46,943 bases of DNA from Elioraea tepidiphila DSM 17972 (lineage in GTDB: Bacteria; Pseudomonadota; Alphaproteobacteria; Acetobacterales; Acetobacteraceae). Shown one piece after another: positions 1 through 7,887 of the stretch. Location of the stretch: positions 1-46,943 of the forward strand of contig NZ_KB899927.1 in assembly GCF_000378465.1 (NCBI RefSeq), given 5' to 3'. The notes beneath the pieces are model-generated. The model did no database searches and was not told where the DNA came from. It saw only the letters and a program-made list of their open reading frames with translations. How positions within the stretch are numbered: position 1 is the stretch's first letter; every line of letters begins with the position of its first letter. The translations under genes were made by a program, and so were the position numbers.

Positions 1-765
1 GGGGCTGACCTGGCTAAGCGGTGAAAGGCTGGGTTGGTCAGATGGTTGAGCGTCGTCGGAGCCGTCTGGCGTTGGGGGTTCAGCGGCGGCTGCTTGAGCA
101 CTTCGTGGCCGGTACGCCGGCACGGGTCGCGGCCGAGCTGGTCGGCATCCACCGCAACGGCGCGATCCTGTTCCATCGCGAGCTGCGCGAGATCATCTTC
201 GCCCGCACCCGAGAGGCGCAGCCCTTTGCCGGCGGGGTCGAGGTCGACGCGAGCTACTTCGGCGGCTACCGCAAAGGCATCCGCGGCCGGGGTGCTGCCG
301 GCAAGGTGCCGGTGTTCGGCCTGCTCAAGCGCGGCGGCCAGGTGCACGCCGTGATGATCCCGAACCTGCGCTCGACCACCCTGATGCCGATCATCCGCCA
401 GCGCGTGCAGCCCGACGCGATCGTCTACAGCGACGGCTACTTCAGCTACGACGTGCTCGATGTCTCCGAGTTCCACCACGTGCGGATCGAGCCGCAGGCA
501 ACGCCCGGAGGGCGGTACAAGGGCCGCGGCTATGCCCAGGGCCGTGCCCACATCAAGGGCATCGAGAACTTCTGGAGCCAGGCCAAGCGCCACCTACGCC
601 GCTACAACGGCATCCCGCGCAGAAGTTTCCACCTCTTCCTCGCCGAGTGCGAATGACGCTTCAACCACGCACCGGCCAGAGAACTCCTCAAGACACTCGC
701 AACCTGGGCAGACCTCCCCCTATCCTCCAAACACCCAACGCACGTCCGTCAGCGAGGTCAGCCCC
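1..765 (+). mobile_element. IS1595-family (IS1016-like) insertion sequence
   Basis: The window opens on the left terminal inverted repeat GGGGCTGACCT (1-11). Its exact inverse, AGGTCAGCCCC, lies at 755-765. Beyond this 11-base core the ends still agree in GCT, giving a repeat of about 15 imperfect bases. The element is about 765 bp and carries one transposase gene. The short length, single ORF and ISXO2-type catalytic domain point to the IS1016-like group of IS1595. Target duplication cannot be checked because the left flank is outside the window. Confidence 0.85.
21..656 (+). CDS. IS1595-family transposase, prematurely stopped
   Basis: DDE-type transposase of the ISXO2-like family, which cuts and joins the element's ends. 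The GTG start at 21 gives 211 residues; an ATG at 42 is an alternative. The first catalytic Asp is in EVDASYFGG (about D76), the second in YSDGY (D138), and the third acidic/amide position is in HIKGIENFW (about 182-183). The reading stops at TGA 654-656 right after AECE. Family members continue ECEWRFN, and here translation past the stop reads RFNHAPARELLKTLATW. The TGA therefore sits where a conserved TGG (Trp) is expected. About 20-30 C-terminal residues are lost, so the enzyme is probably inactive, although the catalytic core is intact. TGA is used as a normal stop by neighbouring genes, so reassignment is not suggested. Confidence 0.85.
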   Translation: MKGWVGQMVERRRSRLALGVQRRLLEHFVAGTPARVAAELVGIHRNGAILFHRELREIIFARTREAQPFAGGVEVDASYFGGYRKGIRGRGAAGKVPVFGLLKRGGQVHAVMIPNLRSTTLMPIIRQRVQPDAIVYSDGYFSYDVLDVSEFHHVRIEPQATPGGRYKGRGYAQGRAHIKGIENFWSQAKRHLRRYNGIPRRSFHLFLAECE

Positions 766-1108
766 AAAGCTTAAAGCGGCCCCGCGCGGGGCAGGGAGGG
801 GGCGCGGCGGGTGGCACGCGCAGGGTAGCGCGCGCCTGCGTCAGGAGCGGGCGTATGATGCGTGGCTGCCCTTGCCCCCGGACCCCGCCGGACCTCCGTC
901 GGGCGTGGTGCCGGAGCCCCGCGGCCATCGGGGAGCATCGGTGCGCTCCGGACCGTCGATCAATGCCCCTCACGGCATATGGCAGGCTCAGGCGGGCCCC
1001 GATCCTCGCCAGCCGGAACCGCTCATGTAACGAAATCGCAACGAGTTTTCCGCCACGGCCTGCCCGCGCCGATTGCTGGGGAGCCGCAGCCGCATCGGCC
1101 GCCGCGCC
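766..1108. other. Intergenic stretch without a recognisable gene
   Basis: These 343 bases lie between the IS right end and the hydrolase stop codon. Frames on both strands give only compositionally biased Arg/Pro/Ala translations with no family resemblance. A perfect 14-base palindrome, GCCCC-GCGC-GGGGC, sits at 779-792, immediately outside the IS, and could act as a weak hairpin. A less GC-rich patch lies around 1021-1050. I see no promoter or RNA gene here. Confidence 0.4.
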
Positions 1109-2062
1109 TCAGCCCCGCGCGCGCCGCGCCAGCGCTGCCAGTTCCGCGTTGAAGGCCAGGGGCTCCTCCCAGAAGGGCGCGTGGCCGATCCCCTCGCGCA
1201 GGATCAGGCGGGACCCCTCGATCAGCGACGCCGCGTGCTGGGCCATCGGCACTGCGATCAGCCGGTCGCGCAGGCCCTGGTACACGACAGTCGGGACTCG
1301 GACGGCGCGCAGAACCTGGTCGTACTCGGCCTGACGGCCGCCCAGCGAGATCCGGACATGGCGCGGCACCATCATGTTGAAGCCCAGCATCACCGCCATC
1401 TCGTCCGGCGTGGGCTGGATCTCGAAGCAGGCCTCGAGGAAGCGCTGCGTGCCGCGGATCGCGGTCATCGGGTCGGCGCTGGTCATCGGGCCGATGAGCT
1501 GCACGCCGGGGCCGAAGAATCCGGGGCGCGCGGCAATCGTGGCGCAGACCAACATCAGCCCGCCGATCGCCGCCTGCCCGTGGGCCGTCAGGTAGTCGCC
1601 GATCACGCGTCCCGCGTATGACCAGCCGACCAGCACCGGCCGATGCAGCGAGAGGGCCGCGATCACCGCCTGCAGGTCGTCGGCCCAGCGCTGCGGCGTG
1701 CGGTAGTGCTCGTGGCCCTCGGGCTTGCCACTCATGCCGTGGCCGCGCAGATCGACCGCCACCAGGCGGAACTCGTGCTGCAGGGCGGCGTCGCCGGTCT
1801 GCTTCTGCCAGGACAGCGCGGCCTGGGCGTAGCCGTGCAGCAGCAGGATCGGCTGGCCCTCCGGGTTGCCGTAGTCGTAGACGGCGAGGTCAACCCCGTC
1901 GGGGCTGCGCACCGTGTGCGGCCGGTAGGGCAGGTCCGGTGCGGCGGGCGGCGTCTGGGCCCGGGCGGCGCGCATCCCCCGGAGCCCTTCGAGAAGGCCG
2001 CCGGCGGCCAAGCCGGCGGCGACGACGCCCAGGGTCGTGCGGCGTGCAGGCATACGGCTCAT
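1109..2062 (-). CDS. Exported alpha/beta hydrolase
   Basis: Serine hydrolase of the alpha/beta-hydrolase fold, 317 residues; substrate unknown. The N-terminus has a twin-Arg-like ARRTTLG followed by a hydrophobic stretch and an Ala-rich cleavage site (RAARA/Q), so export, possibly by Tat, is likely. The oxyanion strand reads LLLHGYAQAALSW, then VDLRGHGMSGKP, the nucleophile elbow GWSYAG, and the catalytic His in GIGHAPFWEEP. This matches the non-heme chloroperoxidase/esterase-like branch. I chose the ATG at 2062, preceded by GAGGGAGA. A second ATG nine bases downstream (2053) has better Shine-Dalgarno spacing and is equally possible. The open frame extends to 2218, but the extra N-terminus is Arg/Pro-rich and precedes the signal peptide, so it is not used. 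The gene is divergent from hemD with about 170 bases between them. Confidence 0.85.
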   Translation of the reverse strand: MSRMPARRTTLGVVAAGLAAGGLLEGLRGMRAARAQTPPAAPDLPYRPHTVRSPDGVDLAVYDYGNPEGQPILLLHGYAQAALSWQKQTGDAALQHEFRLVAVDLRGHGMSGKPEGHEHYRTPQRWADDLQAVIAALSLHRPVLVGWSYAGRVIGDYLTAHGQAAIGGLMLVCATIAARPGFFGPGVQLIGPMTSADPMTAIRGTQRFLEACFEIQPTPDEMAVMLGFNMMVPRHVRISLGGRQAEYDQVLRAVRVPTVVYQGLRDRLIAVPMAQHAASLIEGSRLILREGIGHAPFWEEPLAFNAELAALARRARG

Positions 2063-2197
2063 TCTCCCTCGTCGCTGCGGTTCGCGCGCATGAGCACAGC
2101 ACGGTGCCGGGGGGCGCACCAGCGGGAAGGCCGTGCCTGCCGCCACCTGCCCGGCGCGATCCCGCGCCCCGCCCGCCCCCATCCCATTTCCCCACGC

Positions 2198-2203
2198 TTG
2201 ACA
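2198..2203 (+). promoter_or_regulatory. Candidate -35 box upstream of hemD
   Basis: A perfect TTGACA stands 30 bases before the hemD ATG. With normal spacing the start point would fall at or very near the ATG, which would imply a leaderless or nearly leaderless message. No convincing -10 box is seen (CG-rich bases at about 2221-2226), so this is only a candidate. Confidence 0.2.
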
Positions 2204-2232
2204 CGGCCGGCCCGCCATGGCGCAGCACCGCC

Positions 2233-2979
2233 ATGGCCGACGACCGCGCGGTGCTGGTGACCCGCCCCGAACCCGAGGCGCAGGAGACCGCGCAACGCCT
2301 GCGCGCGCTCGGCCGCCGCGCGATCCTCGCCCCCATGCTCGCCATCGCGCCCGTGCCCGCCCGCCTGCCCGAACCAGGCGCGCTCCAGGCCGTCATCGCC
2401 GGCAGCATCAACGCCGTCCGCGCCCTGCCGCCGGCGTTCCACACCGTGCCCCTGCTCGCGGTCGGCGACGCCACCGCCGCCGCGGCCCGCGCCCACGGCT
2501 TCCGCGACGTCCGCTCCGCCGCCGGCGACGCACGCGCGCTCGCCGCCCTCGCCGCCGCCACGCTCGATCCCTCCGGCAAGCCCCTGCTGCTGCCCACCCG
2601 TGCCCGCGAGGGGCTCCGCCTCGCCGCCGACCTCCGCGCGCGGGGCTTTGCCGTGCTGCGCCGCATCGTCTATGCCGCCCACCCGGCCGAGACCCTCCCG
2701 GACCCCGCCGCCACGGCGTTCGCCACCGGCGGAATCGATGCGGTCGTGTTTTTCTCCGCCTCGGCTGCGCGGAGCTTCGCTAGGATCGTCCGCGCCAGCG
2801 CCATGGCCGGGAGGCTTGGGGGGGTCACGGCGTACGCGATCAGCGAGGCGGCAGCCGCCGCGCTCGGGGATCTGGGGTTTCAGGCGGTCCGGGTCGCCGC
2901 GCGGCCCGACCAGGATAGTCTGCTCGCGCTGCTTCCGCCCGGCGGCAGCAACGAGGGTCGAGGGGAGTGGTCCGGATGA
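2233..2979 (+). CDS. hemD: Uroporphyrinogen-III synthase
   Basis: Cyclises hydroxymethylbilane to uroporphyrinogen III in the cytoplasmic tetrapyrrole (heme) pathway. It is 248 residues, the usual size. The sequence is divergent, as always in this family, but the two-domain pattern is clear. It opens with VLVTRPEPEAQETA, has the mid-region LLLPTRAREGLRLAADLRARG and ends with the C-terminal VVFFSASAARSFARI and AISEAAAAALGDLGF, where Ser and Thr positions typical of HemD recur. The ATG at 2233 is chosen because the family N-terminus begins just there; the open frame runs much further upstream in noise. The stop overlaps the start of mic60 (ATGA, 2976-2979), so translation is coupled. No hemC is adjacent. 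Confidence 0.9.
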   Translation: MADDRAVLVTRPEPEAQETAQRLRALGRRAILAPMLAIAPVPARLPEPGALQAVIAGSINAVRALPPAFHTVPLLAVGDATAAAARAHGFRDVRSAAGDARALAALAAATLDPSGKPLLLPTRAREGLRLAADLRARGFAVLRRIVYAAHPAETLPDPAATAFATGGIDAVVFFSASAARSFARIVRASAMAGRLGGVTAYAISEAAAAALGDLGFQAVRVAARPDQDSLLALLPPGGSNEGRGEWSG

Positions 2980-4265
2980 GCGACGAACCCAAGCAGCCCA
3001 AGGACATGCCGAAGCAGGCCGCCCAGGGCAAGGGTAGGGAGCCGCCCGCCCAAGCGGCGAAGCCGGGCCCGGCCGGACCGGCGCGGCAGGCCGAACCCGC
3101 CCAGCCGGGCCCTGCCGAGCCCCCGAAGGCCACGCCGCCCGCCGACCAGCCGCCCGCCCCCGCACCGGCCGCCGCCGCGCCCGCGCCCGCTCGCACGCCC
3201 GAGCCCGCGAAAGCCGCGCCGCCCAGGCCCGAGCCGCCGAAGCCGGACCCCCCGAAGCCCGACCCCCGGCCAGCCCCGGCGTCCGCCCGCGCCGAAACGC
3301 CCCCGCCACTGCCCCCGGCGCCCGCGCGCACCGGCGCGCTCTGGGCCGCGATCGCGGTGCTGGCCCTCGCCGTCGCCTGGATGGTGATCGACCGGCTCTC
3401 CGGCCCCGCGGCCGACCCGGCCCTGGCCGCGCTCGCGAGCCGGATCGCCGCGCTGGAAGGCCGGCCCGCGCCGGCCGCCGCCCCCGATCTGCGGCCGCAG
3501 ATCTCGGCGCTCGAGTCCCGCGTCGCCGCGGCCGAAGCGCGCGCCACCGCCGCCGCGGCCCTCGGCGACCGGCTCGCGGCGCTCGAGCGCGCCATGTCCT
3601 CCGCGCCGAGCGGCCCGGCCTCGGATGCCGAGGCGCGCGCCGCGCTCGCCGCCCTCGCCAACCGCGTCGCGCAGCTCGAGGCCCGCCCGGCCGCCGAGCC
3701 GCCCGCGCCCGATCCGCGCATCGGCCAGCTCGCCGAGCGTGTCGCCGCGCTGGAAGCGCGCCCCACGGCCGAGGCCCGGCTTGCGGCGGTCGAGGCCCGG
3801 CTCGCCGCCTTCGTGCGTGCCCATGCGGCGCTGGAGGCCGGCCGCCCGCTCGGCCCGGCGCTCGCCGCCCTGCCGGCCGACGTGCCGGTGCCGGCGAGCC
3901 TCGCCGCCTTCGCCGAGCGCGCCCCGCCCACGCCAGCCTCGCTCCGCACCCGCTTCGGCACGGCCGCGCGCGCGGCGCGGGAGGCGCGCGAACCGGCCGA
4001 GGGCGACCTGCTCGAACGCGCCGGCGGCCGGATCGCCGGGCTGGTGACGGTGCGTCGCGGCGACGCCGTGGTGATGGGCGACACCACCGCCGCCGTGCTC
4101 GCCGAGGCCGAGCGGCTCCTGAACGCGGGCGACATCGCCGGCGCGATCGGCGCGCTCGATGCCCTGCCGCCGCGCCCCGCCGCCGCCATGGCCGGCTGGA
4201 TCGCCGAGGCGCGCGCCCTGCTCGCCGCGCGCGACGGCCTCGCCGCGCTCGCCGCCGGTCGCTGA
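2976..4265 (+). CDS. Mic60/mitofilin-like inner-membrane protein (COG4223)
   Basis: Alphaproteobacterial homologue of mitofilin/Mic60, an inner-membrane protein that shapes membrane invaginations. It has 429 residues. Residues 1-118 are almost entirely Pro, Ala, Lys and Glu, an unstructured cytoplasmic segment. One membrane helix follows at about 120-138 (GALWAAIAVLALAVAWMVI). Next comes an Ala/Leu/Arg/Glu heptad-rich coiled coil to about 290 with repeated RIAALEGRPA and RVAALEARP units. Last is a mitofilin-like C-terminal helical domain (GDLLERAGGRIAGLVTVR, then LNAGDIAGAIGALDALP). The call is supported by context, since Mic60 lies between hemD and hemY in many alphaproteobacteria. Start ATG 2976 overlaps the hemD stop. 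The extreme GC content makes the Pro/Ala segment rich in antisense open frames. Confidence 0.85.
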   Translation: MSDEPKQPKDMPKQAAQGKGREPPAQAAKPGPAGPARQAEPAQPGPAEPPKATPPADQPPAPAPAAAAPAPARTPEPAKAAPPRPEPPKPDPPKPDPRPAPASARAETPPPLPPAPARTGALWAAIAVLALAVAWMVIDRLSGPAADPALAALASRIAALEGRPAPAAAPDLRPQISALESRVAAAEARATAAAALGDRLAALERAMSSAPSGPASDAEARAALAALANRVAQLEARPAAEPPAPDPRIGQLAERVAALEARPTAEARLAAVEARLAAFVRAHAALEAGRPLGPALAALPADVPVPASLAAFAERAPPTPASLRTRFGTAARAAREAREPAEGDLLERAGGRIAGLVTVRRGDAVVMGDTTAAVLAEAERLLNAGDIAGAIGALDALPPRPAAAMAGWIAEARALLAARDGLAALAAGR

Positions 4266-4275
4266 GGAGGGCCCG

Positions 4276-5598
4276 ATGCGTCGTGCGCTCCTCGTCCTGA
4301 TCGTGCTCGCCGTCGTCGCGGCGGCGACACTCTGGATTGCCGACCGCCCCGGGACGGTCACGCTCGCGGTGGCCGACCTCGTCGTCGAGGCGCCGCTCTG
4401 GCTGGTCGGCCTCGCATCCGCGCTGCTGCTGATCGTGTTCGGCGGCCTCGTCTGGCTGCTCGCGCGGCTGCGCGGCTGGTGGCAGCGGCGGCGGCTCAAG
4501 CGCGCGCTGCGCCATCGCGACGAGGGCGACGCCGCGGTGGTGGCGGCGCTGGAGGCGCTGGCCGCCGGCGACGGCCCAGCCGCGCTCAAGAGCGGCCGCA
4601 AGGCGCGCAAGCTGCTCGGCGACACGCCGCTGACGCTGCTGCTGACCGGCCACGCCGCGCGCGCGGCCGGCGAGATCGACGCCGCCGAGCAGTCGTTCCG
4701 CAGCCTCGCCGGCCGCAAGGGGGCGGGCGCCTTCCTCGGCCATCGCGGGCTCGCCCAGCTCGCGGTCGAGCGCGGCGCACAGGGCGAGGCGGCCGAGGCG
4801 GCGAAGGCGGCGCTGGCGCTGCGGCCGAATGCGGTCTGGGCGCAGACGATCGCGTTCACCGATTCCGTGCGCCACCACGACTGGCGCGGCGCGCTGCGGC
4901 TGCTGCCCGAGGCGCGCGGGGATGCCGAGACCGGCTATCGCCGCGCCTCCCTGCTGCTCGCCGCCGCCGCCGAGGAGGCCGAGCCCACGGCGGCGCAGCG
5001 GCTGGAGGAGGAGGCGGTCTCGGCCGCGCCGGGACTCGCCCCCGCCCATGCGGCGCTGGTGCGCCGGCTGCGCGCGGCCGACCGCACGCGCGCCGCCGAC
5101 AAGGCGCTGGAGCGCGGCCTCGCCGCCGCCTCGCACCCGATGCTGGCGGCGCTGGCGCTGGAGCCGACGCCGGGCGAGCCGAAGAGTGCGCGCGCGCGCC
5201 GGGTCGCGAGCCTGGCCGGGCAGGTCGGCGGGGCGGAGATGGCGCTCGCGGCCGCGCGCGCGGCCCTGGAGGCCGAGCAATGGGCCGAGGCGCGGCGCTG
5301 GATCGAGCGCGCGCGCGCCGGCGGGCTCGAGGACCGGCGCCTGCACGTGCTGCTCGCCGAGCTCGCCGAGCGCGAGTTCGCCGGCACCGAGCGGGCGCGG
5401 ACCGAGGCCGAGGCGCATTGGCGCGACGCCGCCACCGCGCCGGCCGAGCCGGAATGGACCTGCACCTCCTGCGGTGCCTCCCAGCCGGAATGGACGCCCG
5501 CCTGCACCAATTGCGGCACGGTCGGCGCGCTGCGCTGGGGCGAGGCCGCGGCGATCACGCCGCGCCTCGCGCTGCCGGCACCGATTCCGGGGCTTTGA
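4276..5598 (+). CDS. hemY: HemY: TPR protein of heme biosynthesis with C-terminal zinc ribbon
   Basis: HemY-type membrane protein (not the protoporphyrinogen oxidase of the same name), 440 residues, linked by family and operon to heme synthesis. Two N-terminal membrane helices (about 4-21 and 40-62) make up the HemY_N domain, followed by a basic stretch (WWQRRRLKRALRHRDEGD). TPR-like helices run from about 75 to 380. The C-terminus carries a four-cysteine zinc ribbon, CTSCGASQPEWTPACTNCG, near residues 396-413. This ribbon is typical of alphaproteobacterial HemY and absent from the enterobacterial form. A good Shine-Dalgarno, GAGGAGG, at 4264-4270 supports the ATG at 4276. The gene follows mic60 by 10 bases in the same unit. 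Confidence 0.9.
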   Translation: MRRALLVLIVLAVVAAATLWIADRPGTVTLAVADLVVEAPLWLVGLASALLLIVFGGLVWLLARLRGWWQRRRLKRALRHRDEGDAAVVAALEALAAGDGPAALKSGRKARKLLGDTPLTLLLTGHAARAAGEIDAAEQSFRSLAGRKGAGAFLGHRGLAQLAVERGAQGEAAEAAKAALALRPNAVWAQTIAFTDSVRHHDWRGALRLLPEARGDAETGYRRASLLLAAAAEEAEPTAAQRLEEEAVSAAPGLAPAHAALVRRLRAADRTRAADKALERGLAAASHPMLAALALEPTPGEPKSARARRVASLAGQVGGAEMALAAARAALEAEQWAEARRWIERARAGGLEDRRLHVLLAELAEREFAGTERARTEAEAHWRDAATAPAEPEWTCTSCGASQPEWTPACTNCGTVGALRWGEAAAITPRLALPAPIPGL

Positions 5599-5630
5599 GC
5601 GCAGCCGAGTCGGACGCTATCTCGGCGGCC

Positions 5631-6521
5631 ATGACGGTGATGCAGCGGATCGCGGTCGAGCAGCGCCCCCACATCGTGGTGCTCGGCAACGAGAAGGGGG
5701 GCTCGGGCAAGTCGACCGCGGCGATGCACGTCATCGTCGGGCTGATGCGCGAGGGCTATCGCGTCGCCGCGATCGATCTCGACGCGCGCCAGGGCACGCT
5801 GCTGCGCCACCTGGAGGCGCGCGCCGCGTTCAGCGCCGCGCGCGGTATCGCGCTGCCGCAGCCCGAGATGCGCGCCGTGCACGCGAGCCGCGCCGAGAGC
5901 CGCACGACGGCGGCGGCGGAGGATCAGGCGGCGCTCGCCGCGGCGATCGCCGCGCTCTCGGGCGCCGAGTTCCTGGTGATCGACTGTCCCGGCGCCGACA
6001 CGCCGCTGAGCCGCGCGGGGCATGCGCTGGCCGACACGCTGATCACGCCGATCAACGACAGCTTCGTCGACTTCTCGATGCTGGCGAAGGTCGATCCCGA
6101 CGACCATCGCGTGGTCAGCCCCTCGGTCTACAGCGAGATGGTGTGGGAGGCGCGCAAGGCGCGTTTCGCGCGCGACCGCGGGCGGCTCGACTGGATCGTC
6201 ATGCGCAACCGGCTGGGGTCGGCCGAGGCGCGCAACAAGCGCGATGTCGGCGCCACGCTGGAGGCGCTGGCGAAGCGGATCGGCTTCCGCACCGTGCGCG
6301 GCTTCGGCGAGCGGGTGATCTTCCGCGAGCTCTACCTCCAGGGGCTGACGCTGATGGACCTCAAGGAGGCGGGCATCGCCGGCGGGCTGTCGATGAGCCA
6401 CGTGGCCGCGCGCCAGGAGGTGCGCTCGCTGCTCGCCGCGATCCGCAAGGGGCCGCCGGGGGATGTCTGGGGCGCGGCGCGCACGGCCGCGGCGCTTGCG
6501 CCGGCGGGCGCGGGGTCGTAG
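5631..6521 (+). CDS. mipZ: MipZ-like ATPase for division-plane positioning
   Basis: ParA/MinD-superfamily ATPase. In alphaproteobacteria MipZ forms a gradient from the chromosome origin/ParB and inhibits FtsZ assembly away from midcell. It has 296 residues, within the family range. The deviant Walker A is NEKGGSGKST at about 20-29, with both the signature Lys and the P-loop Lys. AIDLDARQGTL and LVIDCPGADTPLS provide the switch and Walker B regions. Downstream MipZ-typical blocks include DWIVMRNRLG and GFGERVIFRELYLQGLTLMDL. ATG 5631 is used; ATG 5640 (MQRIAVEQ) is an alternative, and neither has a strong ribosome site. It lies 32 bases after hemY. No parB is visible in the window. Confidence 0.88.
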   Translation: MTVMQRIAVEQRPHIVVLGNEKGGSGKSTAAMHVIVGLMREGYRVAAIDLDARQGTLLRHLEARAAFSAARGIALPQPEMRAVHASRAESRTTAAAEDQAALAAAIAALSGAEFLVIDCPGADTPLSRAGHALADTLITPINDSFVDFSMLAKVDPDDHRVVSPSVYSEMVWEARKARFARDRGRLDWIVMRNRLGSAEARNKRDVGATLEALAKRIGFRTVRGFGERVIFRELYLQGLTLMDLKEAGIAGGLSMSHVAARQEVRSLLAAIRKGPPGDVWGAARTAAALAPAGAGS

Positions 6522-6543
6522 AACGCCGCCCGTTCCCGGGCGC

Positions 6544-6618
<75 letters not shown>

Positions 6619-6790
6619 CCGCACCTCCCCGCTTCTGAACCGGACCCGTGGCTGCGGGACCGTCACCACCGGGCCCGCGCGGGGCTGATCCGACGGGCAT
6701 GCGGCGCGGACGCATGCTGGGATGGCCATCGTGGCGAAGGATGGCGACCACCCGGCACCCCGTGGCACCATCCATGGACGGACGCTGACC

Positions 6791-7105
6791 ATGCACGAGA
6801 ACATTGCACGCAAGCGCAGTCAGCTCTCGGCCCTGTGCCGGCGCTTCGGGGTCGAGCGGCTGGAGCTGTTCGGCTCGGCCGCGCGTGGCGATGATTTCGA
6901 TCCCGCGCGCAGCGATGTTGACTTCCTGGTGACCTTCGCGCCGGACGTGGCGAACGATCTCGTGCGCTTTCTTGACTTCAAGGAGGCGATCGAGGCGGAG
7001 CTCGGCCGGACCGTCGATCTGGTCGAGCGTGCGGCGGTGGAAGCGAGCCGCAACCCGATCCGCCGCCGGCACATCCTGTCGGGCGCGGAACTGGTTCATG
7101 GCTGA
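6791..7105 (+). CDS. mntA: MNT-type nucleotidyltransferase antitoxin (MntA-like)
   Basis: Minimal nucleotidyltransferase of 104 residues, the antitoxin half of HepT/MNT toxin-antitoxin pairs. In characterised pairs MntA silences HepT by AMPylating it. The catalytic signature is complete: FGSAARGD at about 27-34, the metal-binding pair SDVD (D42, D44), and a third acidic residue in TVDLVER (D76). The open frame extends upstream to 6722, but the family N-terminus matches ATG 6791 (MHENIARKR). Its stop overlaps the hepT start by 8 bases, so the two were cotranslated. The pair lies 170 bases downstream of a tRNA gene, a common insertion site for such modules. The partner toxin is frameshifted, so this antitoxin may have no target. 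Confidence 0.85.
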   Translation: MHENIARKRSQLSALCRRFGVERLELFGSAARGDDFDPARSDVDFLVTFAPDVANDLVRFLDFKEAIEAELGRTVDLVERAAVEASRNPIRRRHILSGAELVHG

Positions 7106-7489
7106 ACTGCCGGAGCGGGATGCCGCGTTTCTGCTCGACATGCTGCTCGCCGCGCGCGACGCGCAGGACTTCGTCGCCGGGATGGACCAGGTCGGGTTCA
7201 TGGCGAGCCGGTTGCACCAGAACGCGGTGATCCGTTCGCTGGAAGTGATGGCGAGGCAGCCGGCAGGATCTCCGCTGCGACGCAGGCGCGACATCCGGAA
7301 ATCCCCTGGCGGGAGATCACGGGCATGCGCCACCGACTGATCCATGGTCACGCCGAAGTGCGGATCGACCTTGTCTGGTCGGTCGTGCGGGACCGGCTGC
7401 CCGCTTTGGACGCGGTCCTGGCGCCCCTGGTGGACGAACGATCGGCCGACCGCTCGCGTCCAGACGCGGCCGGCGATGACGTCACGTGA
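7098..7489 (+). pseudogene. hepT: Frameshifted HepT toxin (HEPN RNase/AMPylation target)
   Basis: HEPN-family toxin broken by an apparent one-base deletion. From ATG 7098 the family sequence runs normally for 51 codons (RDAAFLLDMLLAARDAQDFV ... NAVIRSLEVM). After codon ATG 7248-7250 the frame is wrong and stops at 7338-7340. Adding one G after 7250 restores a full HepT: GEAAGRISAATQARHPEIPW, then WREITGMRHRLIHGHAEV, to a stop at 7487-7489, giving 130 residues, the usual size. The HEPN catalytic motif RX4H (RHRLIH) is only in the second frame, so the encoded 80-residue product cannot be an active toxin. Either a real inactivating mutation or a base-calling error would explain this. The gene overlaps mntA at its start and the convergent small membrane gene by 8 bases at its end. 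Confidence 0.85.
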
Positions 7490-7778
7490 TGCTCAGGAGG
7501 GTCAGCCACACCACCGCGATGATCCGCGTCACCAGCACCGCCTGCGGCGTCTCCTGCGACCGCGCCGCCGACCGCCAGATCGCCACCAGCACGAACACGT
7601 TGTACGGGATCGACATCACGTAGCCGACGAAGAAGGCCCAGAACGGCTGATCGATCGAGATCAGATAGAACGTGCCGGCGGTGGTCGAGACGTTCACCAC
7701 CAGCGCGACCAGCACGCCCCAGGTCCAGAAGGCCTGTTCGAACGGCAGTTCGCCGCGCCAGAGCCTGAGCAGCACCAT
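7482..7778 (-). CDS. Small membrane protein of unknown function
   Basis: 98 residues; not assigned to a named family. After a polar start (LLRLWRGELPFEQAFW) there are three hydrophobic segments: WTWGVLVALVVNVSTTAGTF, then WAFFVGYVMSIPYNVFVLVA, then LVTRIIAVVWLTLLSI. These predict three membrane helices. Short proteins with the LRLWRGELP opening recur in Proteobacteria as uncharacterised membrane proteins. The stop overlaps the 3' end of the broken hepT convergently. It lies downstream of livK on the same strand, separated by a hairpin, so it is probably not part of the liv transcript. Confidence 0.6.
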   Translation of the reverse strand: MVLLRLWRGELPFEQAFWTWGVLVALVVNVSTTAGTFYLISIDQPFWAFFVGYVMSIPYNVFVLVAIWRSAARSQETPQAVLVTRIIAVVWLTLLSIT

Positions 7779-7812
7779 CGGTGCGACGATCCCTCGCTGT
7801 CCGCAACGAAAC

Positions 7813-7838
7813 GGGGCCCGGGAAGACTCCCGGACCCC
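7813..7838 (-). terminator. Hairpin after livK
   Basis: GGGGCCCGGGA (7813-7823) and TCCCGGACCCC (7828-7838) form an 11-base stem with one mismatch and a four-base loop, AGAC. Read on the minus strand it is followed by GTTTCGTT, a weak U-rich tract. It sits 50 bases past the livK stop and would end the liv transcript. Confidence 0.6.
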
Positions 7839-7887
7839 GCCTCGCTACACGCCGCGCCACCGATCGGCAACGACCGGCGCGCCAGGC

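Noticed and set aside
654-656. TGA read as tryptophan (alternative code)
   Set aside because: TGA ends many well-defined genes here (hemD, livF, tadC), so the transposase TGA is better explained as a nonsense mutation.
758-1334. Several short open frames between the IS and the hydrolase
   Set aside because: Only low-complexity Arg/Pro/Ala translations, no ribosome sites and mutual overlap on both strands.
2059-5418. 1119-codon open frame on the minus strand opposite hemD-mic60-hemY
   Set aside because: An Arg/Ala/Gly-rich shadow caused by extreme GC content. It has no family motifs, while the plus strand carries three recognisable overlapping genes.
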